From contig NZ_JAGIOI010000001.1 of NCBI RefSeq assembly GCF_017876675.1, forward strand, positions 1,240,001 to 1,304,000: a stretch of DNA of 64,000 nt, given 5' to 3'. The stretch is from Arthrobacter stackebrandtii (GTDB taxonomy: Bacteria > Actinomycetota > Actinomycetes > Actinomycetales > Micrococcaceae). Positions 49,750 through 58,950 of the stretch are shown one piece after another; the first letter of the stretch is position 1, and each line of letters begins with the position of its first letter. The position numbers and the translations under genes are program-made. A model generated the notes under the pieces. It worked only from the letters and a program-made list of their open reading frames with translations. It was not told where the DNA came from and did no database searches.

Positions 49750-50928
49750 GTGAAAATCTTGATAGTCGGGGCCGGCATTGCCGGACCAGCCGTGGCATAT
49801 TGGCTCAACCGAGCCGGACACCAAACCACGATCGTGGAGCACGCCTCTGAGTTGCGAGGCGGCGGGTATATCGTTGATTTTTGGGGCGCCGGTTTTGATG
49901 TGGCGAAAAAGATGGGCATCGTTCCGCAGCTGATGCGACGCGGGTACGTCATGACCGAGGCCCGGACGGTCAACCGCAACGGGCACCGGCTGGCCACCTT
50001 GAAGACCGAGAAAATCCTGGAGGCGGCCGGGAGATACGTCAGCGTGGCCCGTTCAGATCTGGCGTCCGTCATTTGCGACGCCCTGGACGGCAACACGGAA
50101 TTGATTTTTGATGACACGGTGATGCATCTTGACGACGACGACCAACGTGTCCGCGTGACCTTTCGCAGCGGCACAACGCAAGATTTCGATTTGGTCGTTG
50201 GCGCCGACGGACTGCATTCCCGTGTGCGGCAGCTGGCTTTTGGTCCGGACGCGGACTTTGAAAAGTATCTGGGCATGGTGGTGGCCTGCTTCGAGACCAC
50301 CTCCTACTGGAGACGCAACGAGCTCGCCGCGATCATGTATGCCGGGGTTGGTTTCCAGGCGACCCGGCTTTCCCTCCGCGATGACTCCACCATGATCCTG
50401 TTCAGCCTGCGGCACGACGGCGAACTGCCCGCCACCCGCGTGGAGCAGGAACGGCTGGTGCGCGCGAAGCTGGCGGACCAGGGGTGGGAGCTGCCTGCCA
50501 TGCTGGAGCTGATGTCGAAAGCAAAAGACTTCTACTTCGACGCGGTGAGCCAGATCCGCATGCCGCAGTGGTCATCCGGCCGGGTGGCGTTGGTGGGGGA
50601 CGCGGCAGCCTGTCCGTCGTTTCTGGCCGGTCAGGGTTCGGCGCTGGCGGTGGTGGAGGCCTACACCCTGGCGGCCGAACTCGCCGCAACACAGGACCAC
50701 CGGCTCGCCTTCAGCCGTTACCACGATCGCTTGGCTGCGTTCCTGCTCTCCAAGCAGGATGCGGCGGTTGGCCTGGGCCTCGCCTTCGCACCCAAGAACC
50801 GGTTGCAACTGGCCACCCGAAACGTGGTCATGAAACTGATGGCGCTGCCCAAGGTTGCCGACTTGGCGATGGGCAAAAGCTTTCACGACGCCGTCGAACT
50901 GCCGCACTTTGCCGCGCACGAACAATGA
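49750..50928 (+). CDS. FAD-dependent monooxygenase (UbiH/TetX-like)
   Basis: A 392-residue class A flavin monooxygenase. GAGIAGPAVAYWLNRAG near 6-22 is the FAD-binding Rossmann loop, VVGADGLHSRVRQLAFG near 155-171 the DG motif, and VALVGDAAACPSFLAGQGSALAVVEAY near 280-306 the second FAD motif. Related enzymes oxidise aromatic or polyketide compounds, including tetracyclines. The GTG at 49750 has GAGGT at good spacing; the frame extends far upstream but without homology. There are no obvious partner genes. Confidence 0.9.
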   Translation: MKILIVGAGIAGPAVAYWLNRAGHQTTIVEHASELRGGGYIVDFWGAGFDVAKKMGIVPQLMRRGYVMTEARTVNRNGHRLATLKTEKILEAAGRYVSVARSDLASVICDALDGNTELIFDDTVMHLDDDDQRVRVTFRSGTTQDFDLVVGADGLHSRVRQLAFGPDADFEKYLGMVVACFETTSYWRRNELAAIMYAGVGFQATRLSLRDDSTMILFSLRHDGELPATRVEQERLVRAKLADQGWELPAMLELMSKAKDFYFDAVSQIRMPQWSSGRVALVGDAAACPSFLAGQGSALAVVEAYTLAAELAATQDHRLAFSRYHDRLAAFLLSKQDAAVGLGLAFAPKNRLQLATRNVVMKLMALPKVADLAMGKSFHDAVELPHFAAHEQ

Positions 50929-51007
50929 CACCGCTTCACTCCCGGTGACCGCGATGCGGTGACGGAAGGCGATGCGGTGCCATTGTTGACGGTCCTCACG
51001 GTGCGGT

Positions 51008-51874
51008 CTACCCAGGGATCTGCACCCGGGCCACCTGCTGCAGCAGCTGATCCGTTACGCCAACGGTCACCGGGCCGGGTGCGATGTCGAAGGCCACGAA
51101 ACCGCGGGACTTGTCGCCGGCCACCACGTCGCCCGAGGGCAGCAGGTCATCGGCGAAGAACGCGAAGTCGCCCTCGCGCCCGTCCGCGTCCTTGGCAGTG
51201 AAGTACAGCGGGTTGGAGGAGGTTGTTCCTGACTCGGTCTCCCAGAGCACATCGAGCAGCAGGTACCCGCCGTTCTTGGCGTCGGTGGCCAAGACATTCG
51301 TGCTGACAACATCCGTGCGGACGGTGGAGAGGATGGTGATTTTTGCGACGTTGCCGTTCTTCAAATCCACCATGAAGGGAACACCCACGGCGGGCTCTGC
51401 CGCGGTCGGTGCCTCGGCCTTCTCCGCCGGTGCCTCGGCTTTGTCCACCGGATCGGCCGGAGCCGCAACGGGAGCAACTGCGGCCGGCTTGTCTGCCACT
51501 GAATCCGAGGATCCGCCCGCCCCCGCACCACCTGACACCGAACCGATGACCAGCAGCACAGCGGTGACAATCCAGGCCACCACCTTGTGCTTGGCATATC
51601 CCGCAAGCGGCCTCCCCTGCTTGTCCGTCTGTTTGCCGGCCAGCGTGATCACCAGATCCACCAGCATCCACACGCCCGCACCGCCAAGTGTGACGAGCTT
51701 GAGAATGCCGGTCCCCATCTTGCCCAGGTAGAAGCGGTCCACGCCAAAGACCCCGAGAAACAGGGACAACAGCCACGTGGTGACGAAGGATTTGCTGCCG
51801 GCGGATTCCGTCATGGGCAGGTTCGACGGCGGCATCGGCTGCGCGTCCTTGTAAATGTTGTGCGTCATTTTCAT
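51008..51874 (-). CDS. TM2 domain protein with extracellular C-terminal domain
   Basis: A 288-residue membrane protein. The TM2 domain is at about 28-90 ([48 protein letters not shown]), with the DRFYLGK loop. A third membrane segment is at about 96-113, followed by an Ala/Pro/Glu-rich linker (about 115-160) and a beta-rich outer domain (160-288) of the DUF4352 type. Function is unknown. The ATG at 51874 follows GAGAAAGAC. It is transcribed after the coiled-coil membrane protein on the same strand (48 bases apart), a possible operon. Confidence 0.82.
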   Translation of the reverse strand: MKMTHNIYKDAQPMPPSNLPMTESAGSKSFVTTWLLSLFLGVFGVDRFYLGKMGTGILKLVTLGGAGVWMLVDLVITLAGKQTDKQGRPLAGYAKHKVVAWIVTAVLLVIGSVSGGAGAGGSSDSVADKPAAVAPVAAPADPVDKAEAPAEKAEAPTAAEPAVGVPFMVDLKNGNVAKITILSTVRTDVVSTNVLATDAKNGGYLLLDVLWETESGTTSSNPLYFTAKDADGREGDFAFFADDLLPSGDVVAGDKSRGFVAFDIAPGPVTVGVTDQLLQQVARVQIPG

Positions 51875-51921
51875 GTCTTTCTCTAGGTGCCCGCACCGTT
51901 TCCGGCACGGCGTGAGTGTGT

Positions 51922-52710
51922 CTACTGCTTGGTCCAACTCCCGCAGCGGCTGGACTTGAAGTCCTGCCCTTCGCTGAGTGTCACGGATGGCCGGCCTCCG
52001 CCCGGAAGGTCGTTGTCAACGATGTCCGAACCATTTGTCCCCGTGGTCAGAATGGCCCAGTAGCAGGATGAGCCGACGTCGGCCGTGGGAATGTAGCTGC
52101 CGGGTTCGATGTCGCGGCCCACTGTCCGGGTGCCGTCGCCGAAGGTGTTCTTGGCCTTGACGGCCTCGGCACCGGCTACGGCCTCCTCGCGCTTCTTCAC
52201 GGCAGCCTCCGCCTCGGCGACCTTCTTTTCGGCTCCCGCCACGGCTGATTCACGCGCCGTTGCATCGTCGTCCCGGGCTTTCAGGGTTCCCTGCAGGTCG
52301 GCATACTTTTCATCCAGCTTTCGAAATGAAACCCTGGAATTCTCAAGGTCCTGTTCCACGGATGACTTCTCCGACGCCAGTTGAACGTAGGCGTCGCTCG
52401 TGGCCGGGTCCGGCAAAGTGGTGCCCAGAAATGTTCCCCCGCCAAAAAGTGCGACGGCGGCCAGCCCTCCCGCCAGCACCTTGGACTTCCAGCGGCGCTT
52501 CGAACCCGCAGCCGGCTTTTTGGCCGGCGCACTCTTTGGGGCCGCCCCACTTTTCTTGGCCGCGCTCCCCTTGGGTCCGGGACTCTCCTTCGGCGCCGCG
52601 CTTCCTTTGGGCGGCACAGGCTTTCCGGTGGCCGGCGGCACAACCTTTCCAGGTGGCGCGGCCGTGCTTGCCGGCGTCTCGCTGCCGGACTTCCGTTCCT
52701 CATCTGTCAT
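51922..52710 (-). CDS. membrane-anchored coiled-coil protein, 262 aa
   Basis: A 262-residue protein. A Pro/Ala/Lys-rich cytoplasmic part (about 1-70) leads to one membrane segment ([22 protein letters not shown], about 72-95). A coiled coil follows at about 105-180 (heptads of E/K/A), then a small outer domain at 185-262 with [30 protein letters not shown], a motif common in actinobacterial surface proteins. Two Cys in the outer domain may form a disulfide. The ATG at 52710 follows GAGGAAGG. Role unknown; its neighbour the TM2 protein has a similar topology. Confidence 0.75.
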   Translation of the reverse strand: MTDEERKSGSETPASTAAPPGKVVPPATGKPVPPKGSAAPKESPGPKGSAAKKSGAAPKSAPAKKPAAGSKRRWKSKVLAGGLAAVALFGGGTFLGTTLPDPATSDAYVQLASEKSSVEQDLENSRVSFRKLDEKYADLQGTLKARDDDATARESAVAGAEKKVAEAEAAVKKREEAVAGAEAVKAKNTFGDGTRTVGRDIEPGSYIPTADVGSSCYWAILTTGTNGSDIVDNDLPGGGRPSVTLSEGQDFKSSRCGSWTKQ

Positions 52711-52915
52711 GGCGACCTTCCTCTTTTCCTTCTCCAGTTCCTTCGTCATCAGGCACATCAGGGGCACCGGCGCCAGCTGGGGCGCCGATGGGAAGGGCCG
52801 CCGGGATTGGCGGGGTGCCAAAGAGCTGCCCGTGAGCCAGTCCCAGCGGGTAGCCGGCGCTGCTGAAAATCAGCTTCTGTCCGGTCTTTCCCGTGCCAGC
52901 GTTTTTGCTGCCCAT
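52700..52915 (-). CDS. possible small protein upstream of the coiled-coil gene, 71 aa
   Basis: A 71-residue frame with an excellent GGGGGAAG ribosome site 6 bases before ATG 52915. Its stop overlaps the start of the next gene by 11 bases, so it may act as a coupled leader. The composition (Gly/Pro-rich, ending in acidic residues) does not match any family I know. It could also be untranslated leader. Confidence 0.4.
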   Translation of the reverse strand: MGSKNAGTGKTGQKLIFSSAGYPLGLAHGQLFGTPPIPAALPIGAPAGAGAPDVPDDEGTGEGKEEGRHDR

Positions 52916-53001
52916 GATGTGCTTCCCCCAAACGATTGATGCTTTCCGGATGCTGACAGGAACACGCTATGGCCTAAAAATTCCAACATTCAGAAACCAA
53001 C

Positions 53002-53045
53002 TGATAAGAGGACTTATCAACATGTTGTGCACAGATTGTGGACAA
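53002..53045. promoter_or_regulatory. operator palindrome and DnaA-box-like sites upstream of the type I RM operon
   Basis: A perfect 7-bp inverted repeat TGATAAG-AGGA-CTTATCA (53002-53019) is followed by TTATCAACA (53014-53022), TTGTGCACA (53025-53033) and, on the other strand, TTGTCCACA (53037-53045, an exact actinobacterial DnaA box). The region is AT-rich and ends 40 bases before ATG 53086. The palindrome is the likely site for the HTH protein that follows. Confidence 0.5.
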
Positions 53046-53085
53046 CGCCCTAAACTGTTCACAGGTCAAAAGAACGGGAGGGCAC

Positions 53086-55128
53086 ATGAGCGGGCAGTCG
53101 AACACCCTGCGCATCTCCCTGGCCGAAATTGCCGCCCTGACCCGGGTGAAACGCCCGGTGGTGTCCATGTGGCGGCGCCGCAGCGAAGACACGGAGACAC
53201 CGTTCCCGGAAGCTGTCCAGCTCAAGGGCGGCCAGCAATTGTTCGACGCCGGCCAGGTCCAGGACTGGCTCGCGGCCACCGGGCACGGCAACAATCCCCA
53301 GGCGGTGCAGGACATGGCCGCCTTCGCCCGCCACGACTCCTCACGCACGGATCCGGCAGCAGCCTTTGCCGCCACGACCGCGCTCATTACGCTGCGCCGC
53401 CTGAACGGCGGCCCGCTTGGGGAGCTGGGCACCGATGACCTGCTCGACGCTGCCGACGAAAACGATCCCGACGACGAGTTCCTGTACTCCGAAATCGAGA
53501 ACCTGGGCGCGGCCGTCGTGGACTTCGCCCTCCGCGCCGACCAGCTGGTGGAAGCCGCCTACTCCCCCGAAGCAGCCTTCGAAACCCTCATGCGGGATCG
53601 CTTCCGCGCCGGCCTGCGGGACCACGCGGACACGGCACTGGCCGGGGCGGCCATCGAGCTCGCCGCACGCGCCGCCGTCGAACTTTCCCGAAACGGCGGA
53701 ACGGAGGCGCCGGTCTTTGTCGACGCCAGCAGCGGCGGCAGCGACCTGCTCGTGGCCGTGGTGCACACGCTTCCCGAGGACGCCGATCCGCGGCTGCTCA
53801 CCTCCAATGACGGTGGCCAGGCGTCGCGGACGGCCCTGCGCCGGCTGCTGGTCCATGGCGCCCGCCGCGAACATCTCCAGGTCACGGAGTCGGGCGCATT
53901 CGGCGTGTCCGAGCCCGCCGTGCACGTGGCCTCGTACCCGCCACCCGGTGCGCCGGGGATGCGGCCGGCGCAGATGCTCGCCGCCATTGAAAACACCGTG
54001 CTGCAGATGGACGATTCGCAACGCGGCGTGGTGGTGGCCCCGGCGGCAGCGTTGACGGATGCCGTGGAGGACCCGGCCGCGGTGGCGGTGCGGTCGGACC
54101 TGTTGCGTTCGGGCCGGGTGCGCGCCATTGTCCGCCTCCCGTCCGGGCTGGTTCCGGCGAAGACGCGGCAGGCACTGGCCCTGTGGGTGCTGGGTCCGGC
54201 CCACGCCTCGGTGCCGATTGCCGAGCGCTGGACCATGGTGGCGGACCTGTCCGGCACTGCCCTGACCGCCGACGCCGTCCAGGATCTGGTGGGCGATCTT
54301 GCCGTCTCGATGGAGTCGGCCGCCACCATCCGCGCCCACGCCATGCGCTTTGCCCGTGTTGTCCCCACGTCCCGGCTGCTGGCCAGCCGGGGCGCGCTGG
54401 TCAAGCCTGCCTCGGGGCGCGGTCCTGGCAGGGATGCCGCCGAGCAGGCGGTGCGGGCGGATGCACTGCTGGCCCGGCTCAACGCCCCGTCAGCCACCCC
54501 CTCGGGCCTGCCGTTGGCGGTGTCTTTGGGGCACGGCGCCCCGGCCACTGCCTCCGTGGAGGAACAGTTGTCCCGGGGGCACCTGCGCTACGTCAAGGGT
54601 GCGCGCCTGCTGGCCGCCCTTCCTGCCACGGACGACGGCGGAGCCCGGGTTTTGGGGCTGCCGGAGCTTGGGCTCGCGGAGGCTTCCGGAACGGGCGCCC
54701 CCGGGGAGCGGCGCGTTGACCGGCTGGTGCTGGCAGCGAATCATCCGCATGCCCGCCTGAGCGAGCCGGGCGACGTCGTCTTCGCCACGGCTCCCACTCC
54801 GGCGGCGATGGTGGATGTGGAAGGCGGGTCCGTCGTCGAATATCCGGCCCGGGTGCTGCGCATCAGCGGCGCCGATCCCGGCGGGCTCATGCCGGAGTTG
54901 CTGGCCGCTGACATCAACGCGGCCGCCTCCAAGAACTGGCGGGGCTGGGCGCTGCGCCTGGTGCCGCATGCCACGGCGCAGCAATTGCGCCCCGTTCTGG
55001 ACCTCCTGGACCAGGAAGAGGCTGCCGCCCGGCTCCGGCTGGCGCAGCTCACCGAACTCACCGCGCTCCTGCGGGACGGCGTCAGTGCCGGTTCCCTCGT
55101 TGTGGACGCTACGATCGATTTAACGTAA
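53086..55128 (+). CDS. HTH protein resembling a degenerate N6-adenine methylase, first gene of the type I RM operon
   Basis: A 680-residue protein. The N-terminus carries an HTH (ISLAEIAALTRVKRPVVSMWRRR, about 9-31). The middle aligns by eye with HsdM-type methylases, but the motifs are ruined: FVDASSGGSDLL stands for DPACGSGG (near 210-222), ASYPPPG for NPPF (near 283), and IVRLPSGLVPAKTRQALALWVLG for the VALPxxLF...WFF segment (near 347-369). The C-terminal 150 residues resemble a specificity-subunit-like part. It is 14 bases before hsdM. I infer a regulatory or structural subunit. Confidence 0.65.
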   Translation: MSGQSNTLRISLAEIAALTRVKRPVVSMWRRRSEDTETPFPEAVQLKGGQQLFDAGQVQDWLAATGHGNNPQAVQDMAAFARHDSSRTDPAAAFAATTALITLRRLNGGPLGELGTDDLLDAADENDPDDEFLYSEIENLGAAVVDFALRADQLVEAAYSPEAAFETLMRDRFRAGLRDHADTALAGAAIELAARAAVELSRNGGTEAPVFVDASSGGSDLLVAVVHTLPEDADPRLLTSNDGGQASRTALRRLLVHGARREHLQVTESGAFGVSEPAVHVASYPPPGAPGMRPAQMLAAIENTVLQMDDSQRGVVVAPAAALTDAVEDPAAVAVRSDLLRSGRVRAIVRLPSGLVPAKTRQALALWVLGPAHASVPIAERWTMVADLSGTALTADAVQDLVGDLAVSMESAATIRAHAMRFARVVPTSRLLASRGALVKPASGRGPGRDAAEQAVRADALLARLNAPSATPSGLPLAVSLGHGAPATASVEEQLSRGHLRYVKGARLLAALPATDDGGARVLGLPELGLAEASGTGAPGERRVDRLVLAANHPHARLSEPGDVVFATAPTPAAMVDVEGGSVVEYPARVLRISGADPGGLMPELLAADINAAASKNWRGWALRLVPHATAQQLRPVLDLLDQEEAAARLRLAQLTELTALLRDGVSAGSLVVDATIDLT

Positions 55129-55141
55129 AGAAAGCTGGATC

Positions 55142-56878
55142 ATGCCCGCACCAAAGAGAAGTACAGCGAGGAAAGTGGACGCCGCCCCGTCCACCATGAA
55201 GGAACTGAAGGACACGTTGTGGAAGGCCGCGGACAAGCTGCGCGGGTCCATGGACGCCTCACAGTACAAGGATGTCATTTTGGGGCTGGTGTTCCTGAAG
55301 TACGTCTCGGACGCCTTCGACGAGCGGCGTGAGCAGATCCGCACCGAGCTGCTGGCCGAGGGGCTGGACGAGGACCAGATCGGCCAGCTCATTGACGACA
55401 CCGACGAATACACCGGCCGCGGCGTGTTCTGGGTGCCGGCCCGTGCCCGGTGGCAGTATTTGGCGCAGAATGCCAAGGGCGCGCAGGCCACACTCGATGA
55501 GCATGCCAAGAGCATTGGCGAACTGATCGACGACGCGATGGCGTTCGTGATGGGGGCGAACCCGTCGCTGGCGGCCACGCTGCCGATGATCTTCAACAAG
55601 GACAACATTGACCAGCGGCGCCTGGGCGAGCTGCTGGATTTGTTCAACTCGGCCAAGTTCACCGGCCAGGGCGCCACCAAGGCGCGCGACCTGCTGGGCG
55701 AGGTCTACGAATACTTCCTGGAGAAGTTCGCCCGCGCGGAGGGCAAGCGCGGCGGCGAGTTCTACACGCCGGCCGGCGTGGTGCGGGTTCTGGTGGAGGT
55801 GCTGCGTCCGGACCATGGCCGTGTGTACGACCCCGCGTGCGGTTCGGGCGGCATGTTTGTGCAGGCCGAGAAGTTCCTCGAAGCGCACAACAAGGAAGGC
55901 TCGGAGATTTCGGTCTACGGGCAGGAACTCAACGAGCGCACCTGGCGGATGGCGAAGATGAACCTTGCCATCCACGGGCTCAACGGCAACCTGGCTTCGC
56001 GTTGGGGCGACACCTTTGCCCGCGATCAGCACCCGGACATGCAGGCCGATTTCGTCATGGCCAACCCCCCGTTCAACATAAAGGACTGGGCCCGTTCGGA
56101 GAGCGACCCCCGCTGGAAGTACGGCGTTCCGCCGGCCGGCAACGCGAACTATGCGTGGATCCAGCACATCATTTCCAAGCTGGCCCCGGGCGGCACGGCC
56201 GGTGTGGTCATGGCGAACGGCTCCATGTCCTCCAACTCCGGCGGCGAGGGCGAGATCCGTGCCCAGCTGGTCGAAGCCGACCTGGTTTCCTGCATGGTCG
56301 CACTGCCCACTCAGCTGTTCCGCTCCACCGGCATCCCCGTGTGCACGTGGTTCTTCGCCAAGGACAAGACCACCGGGGCTGGCGGGTCCGTGGACCGGAC
56401 CGGGCAGGTCCTCTTCATTGACGCCCGCAACCTGGGACACATGGTGGATCGTGCGGAGCGTGCGCTGAGCGATGAGGACATCGCGCTGATTGCGGACACC
56501 TTCCACGCCTGGCGCGGCACCCCGCCGGTCGAGACCCCTTCGCTGGTCGAGCCTGTCGAGACCCCTTCGCTGGTCGAGACCCCTCCGCTTGTCGAGACCC
56601 CTTCGCTGGTCGAGCCCGTCGAGACCCCTCCGCTGGTCGAGCCTGTCGAGACCTACGCCGACATCCCCGGCTTCTGCAAGTCCGCCACCCTCGCGGAAAT
56701 CAAGGCCGCCGACTACGCCCTCACCCCCGGTCGCTACGTTGGTGCGGCAGAGGTTGAGGACGACGGCGAGCCGATCGAGGAAAAGATCGACCGGCTTTCT
56801 GCGGAGCTGTTTGAGCAGTTCGACGAGTCCGACCGGCTGGCAGCCGTTGTCCGCGAGCAGCTGGGGCGGGTTTCATGA
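55142..56878 (+). CDS. hsdM: type I restriction-modification methylase subunit M
   Basis: A 578-residue N6-adenine methylase. The N-terminal HsdM domain (about 15-150) contains LWKAADKLRGSMDASQYKDVILGLVFLKYVSDAFD. The AdoMet site is VYDPACGSGGMFVQAEKF (near 229-246) and the catalytic motif NPPF (near 309-312) follows. It methylates DNA together with HsdS. It starts 14 bases after the HTH gene and overlaps hsdS by 4 bases. Residues 463-504 are an in-frame repeat tract (VETPSL / VEP units) that is not part of the family and lies between the catalytic domain and the C-terminal helix. Confidence 0.95.
   Translation: MPAPKRSTARKVDAAPSTMKELKDTLWKAADKLRGSMDASQYKDVILGLVFLKYVSDAFDERREQIRTELLAEGLDEDQIGQLIDDTDEYTGRGVFWVPARARWQYLAQNAKGAQATLDEHAKSIGELIDDAMAFVMGANPSLAATLPMIFNKDNIDQRRLGELLDLFNSAKFTGQGATKARDLLGEVYEYFLEKFARAEGKRGGEFYTPAGVVRVLVEVLRPDHGRVYDPACGSGGMFVQAEKFLEAHNKEGSEISVYGQELNERTWRMAKMNLAIHGLNGNLASRWGDTFARDQHPDMQADFVMANPPFNIKDWARSESDPRWKYGVPPAGNANYAWIQHIISKLAPGGTAGVVMANGSMSSNSGGEGEIRAQLVEADLVSCMVALPTQLFRSTGIPVCTWFFAKDKTTGAGGSVDRTGQVLFIDARNLGHMVDRAERALSDEDIALIADTFHAWRGTPPVETPSLVEPVETPSLVETPPLVETPSLVEPVETPPLVEPVETYADIPGFCKSATLAEIKAADYALTPGRYVGAAEVEDDGEPIEEKIDRLSAELFEQFDESDRLAAVVREQLGRVS
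56528..56653. repeat. in-frame tandem repeat inside hsdM
   Basis: A 126-base tract built from 18-base units GTCGAGACCCCTTCGCTG (and a CCTCCGCTG/CTT variant) and 9-base units GTCGAGCCT/CCC, in the order 18-9-18-18-18-9-18-9 followed by GTCGAGACC. It encodes VETPSL/VETPPL and VEP repeats. The palindromic core GTCGAG...CTCGAC and the phrase GGTCGAGCCTGTCGAGACC match a dispersed repeat I recall from actinobacterial genomes. Confidence 0.9.
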
Positions 56879-58056
56879 GTTTGCCCCACGGGTGGAATAC
56901 GACGCCGATCGGCGAAGCTGGTAAGTGGCTCTCAGGTGGGACACCGAGCACTGGAAATTCCGAATACTGGAACGGTGATATCCCGTGGATCAGTTCCGGT
57001 AGTTTGACCAATTTCAGACTCACGACTTCGGACCGGAAGGTCACTGCTAAAGGTGCCGAAAACGGCACCCGAATGGTTCAGCCGAGGACCATCTTGATGG
57101 TCGTCCGCGGAATGTCATTGAAGAGTGAATTTCGCATTGGCGTGGCAATGCGGCCGATGACTTTCGGACAAGACTGCAAAGCCCTAGTAGCAGGGGAAAG
57201 CTTCGACCCAACTTTTTTGGCCTACGCAATTCTGGCCCAAACTCCGAAGATCTTAGGCATTGTCGACGAGGCCGGCCACGGCACTGGTCGTCTGAATTCT
57301 GACCAGCTTTATGCCGTAGAGATAGGCGTCCCACCGATGCCGGAGCAGCGCGCCATCGCAGAAGTCCTTGGCGCCCTCGACGACAAGATCGCCGCCAACA
57401 CTAAACTCGCTACAACGACAACGAGTCTAATGACGGAATTGATAGCATCTTATTCTGCGACGGTTCCCTTGTCTGACGTGGTTGATCATCGGAAAACATC
57501 CAGAAACCCAAGCGCTCTCTCTCGCGGCAGGGTTGCTCACTTCAGCCTCCCTGCCTTTGATCTAGACAAGAGCCCGGAAGTTTGCGAACCCTCGACGATC
57601 AAGAGCAACAAGTTCTTGATAGATAAGCCTTCGGTGCTAATTTCCAAGCTGAATCCGCGGTTCCCAAGAATTTGGGACGTAGCAACGTTGCCGGGCATGA
57701 TGTCTTTGGCCTCAACGGAGTTCTTGGTTCTGGAGCCGAAGTCGATTTCTACCGCCGTGCTCTTTGCCATCCTCTCGCAACCTTCATTCAGCGCTTCCTT
57801 GCAGACTCAAGTTGCGGGGACATCTAGCAGTCACCAACGAGTAAAACCAAGCGATCTGATGGCGACACGGATTCCGAACCCGGCAGCGATACCAGAATCT
57901 GTTCTGGCCCAGATCACTTCGCTGGGAGCGCATACTGCTTTGATGCGGTTGGAAAACAAGACATTGTCTGCCACCCGCGACGCGCTGCTGCCCCAGTTGA
58001 TGTCCGGCAAGCTGCGCGTCAAGGACGCCGAACCGCTCGTCTCAGCAGCGGTCTGA
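56875..58056 (+). CDS. hsdS: type I restriction-modification specificity subunit S
   Basis: A 393-residue specificity subunit with two target-recognition domains (about 1-150 and 205-345). Each is followed by a conserved helix: VPPMPEQRAIAEVLGALDDKIAANTKLAT (near 155-183) and ALMRLENKTLSATRDALLPQLMSGKLRV (near 355-382). The opening PxGWNTTPIGEAGKWLSGGTPST is typical. It overlaps hsdM by 4 bases. Base composition is more AT-rich than in hsdM, as usual for exchangeable recognition domains. No hsdR follows. Confidence 0.93.
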   Translation: MSLPHGWNTTPIGEAGKWLSGGTPSTGNSEYWNGDIPWISSGSLTNFRLTTSDRKVTAKGAENGTRMVQPRTILMVVRGMSLKSEFRIGVAMRPMTFGQDCKALVAGESFDPTFLAYAILAQTPKILGIVDEAGHGTGRLNSDQLYAVEIGVPPMPEQRAIAEVLGALDDKIAANTKLATTTTSLMTELIASYSATVPLSDVVDHRKTSRNPSALSRGRVAHFSLPAFDLDKSPEVCEPSTIKSNKFLIDKPSVLISKLNPRFPRIWDVATLPGMMSLASTEFLVLEPKSISTAVLFAILSQPSFSASLQTQVAGTSSSHQRVKPSDLMATRIPNPAAIPESVLAQITSLGAHTALMRLENKTLSATRDALLPQLMSGKLRVKDAEPLVSAAV

Positions 58057-58120
58057 AATAGGGGTGGCAATTGTGCAAGTATCACTTGCACAATTGGCCC
58101 CAAAGTAATTCGTTCCCTAA

Positions 58121-58531
58121 TTAGTCGGGGACCTGCTCATCGTCATCGTCCGGGAACGGTTCCACTTGAACCAGAGGCATGTATGCGGGCAGTTCCAAAG
58201 TCTCCCTTGTGAGAGAAATTGCCACAGAGCCAGCCATGCGGGCATACTCATACAGGGCTTCACAAGCATCTGAAGCCCCAAAGAGTCGCGAAAAATCCTC
58301 GTCTGCATACGGAATTCCAGTATCAACGACTAGAGCTCCCACTGAGACGGTCACCTGAACTCCTTCGCCAGCACCATGCAGCCAGCCGAGTGCGTATCGC
58401 GCACTTTCCTCAGCGTCTCGTTCACCGTAGGAGACTTCCCACATCAGGTCGTGCGCCGATTCATCACCAGCATGGACTTCGACGCCCACCACCCTGTGAT
58501 CGATACTAAGAAATAGTTGAGACTGGCTCAT
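58121..58531 (-). CDS. hypothetical acidic protein, third gene of the toxin-antitoxin set, 136 aa
   Basis: I do not recognise a family. It is an acidic protein (ends in PFPDDDDEQVPD) with no membrane segment. The start at 58531 overlaps the antitoxin stop by 4 bases, so it is the third gene of the HigB/HigA-like operon. Three-gene toxin-antitoxin units with a chaperone or accessory protein exist, but no SecB-like feature is seen here. Its stop lies 64 bases from that of the convergent hsdS gene. Confidence 0.65.
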   Translation of the reverse strand: MSQSQLFLSIDHRVVGVEVHAGDESAHDLMWEVSYGERDAEESARYALGWLHGAGEGVQVTVSVGALVVDTGIPYADEDFSRLFGASDACEALYEYARMAGSVAISLTRETLELPAYMPLVQVEPFPDDDDEQVPD

Positions 58532-58935
58532 TTCGCTACCCCCATTGCGCTAATCAAACGCTTTTCGGTGAGTTTTTTCGCCTGCGCAGGAGCAGTTTGG
58601 TGTGCCCGTTGAACCTGACGCGCTCGGTATTGCTCCATCTGCACTATTCGTCCGCGCGCGGCCTGCTGACTTTGGACAGAAAAGGTGGACCGCAGTTCAA
58701 GCTTTGCCCCCAAAACATGAAGGGTCTTGGCTAGGCTTCTAACAGTGATGTTTCGTTCACCAGCAAGTCGAGCAGTGACCTCGCTCTTGCTGACGTTCAG
58801 CGCCCGAGCAAGTTCACTTTTGGTCATTGCAGAGCGTTCAAGCGCATTGGCAATTAGTTCACTGGCGTCGACCATGGCTGCCTCTTCCGCGTACGCCACG
58901 GCATATCCAGCATTTTCGGTGTCAAAGATCCCCAT
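58528..58935 (-). CDS. HigA-like antitoxin (XRE helix-turn-helix)
   Basis: A 135-residue protein. After about 20 residues comes an XRE domain (ANALERSAMTKSELARALNVSKSEVTARLAGERNITVRSLAKTLHVLGAKLEL, about 28-80). The rest is basic and Gln/Ala-rich. Such HTH proteins are antitoxins for HigB/RelE-type toxins. It starts 15 bases after the stop of the toxin gene, which is upstream in the same operon, the usual toxin-first order of HigBA. Confidence 0.85.
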   Translation of the reverse strand: MGIFDTENAGYAVAYAEEAAMVDASELIANALERSAMTKSELARALNVSKSEVTARLAGERNITVRSLAKTLHVLGAKLELRSTFSVQSQQAARGRIVQMEQYRARQVQRAHQTAPAQAKKLTEKRLISAMGVAK

Positions 58936-58950
58936 GATCTCGCCTTTCTC

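Noticed and set aside
53341-56506. Long minus-strand frames opposite the HTH/methylase-like gene and hsdM (about 330 and 415 codons)
   Set aside because: The plus-strand genes have clear motifs and coupled starts; the minus frames show biased residues only.
56528-56653. Repeat tract in hsdM as a CRISPR array
   Set aside because: Units are 18 and 9 bases, contiguous and without unique spacers, and they are translated in frame.
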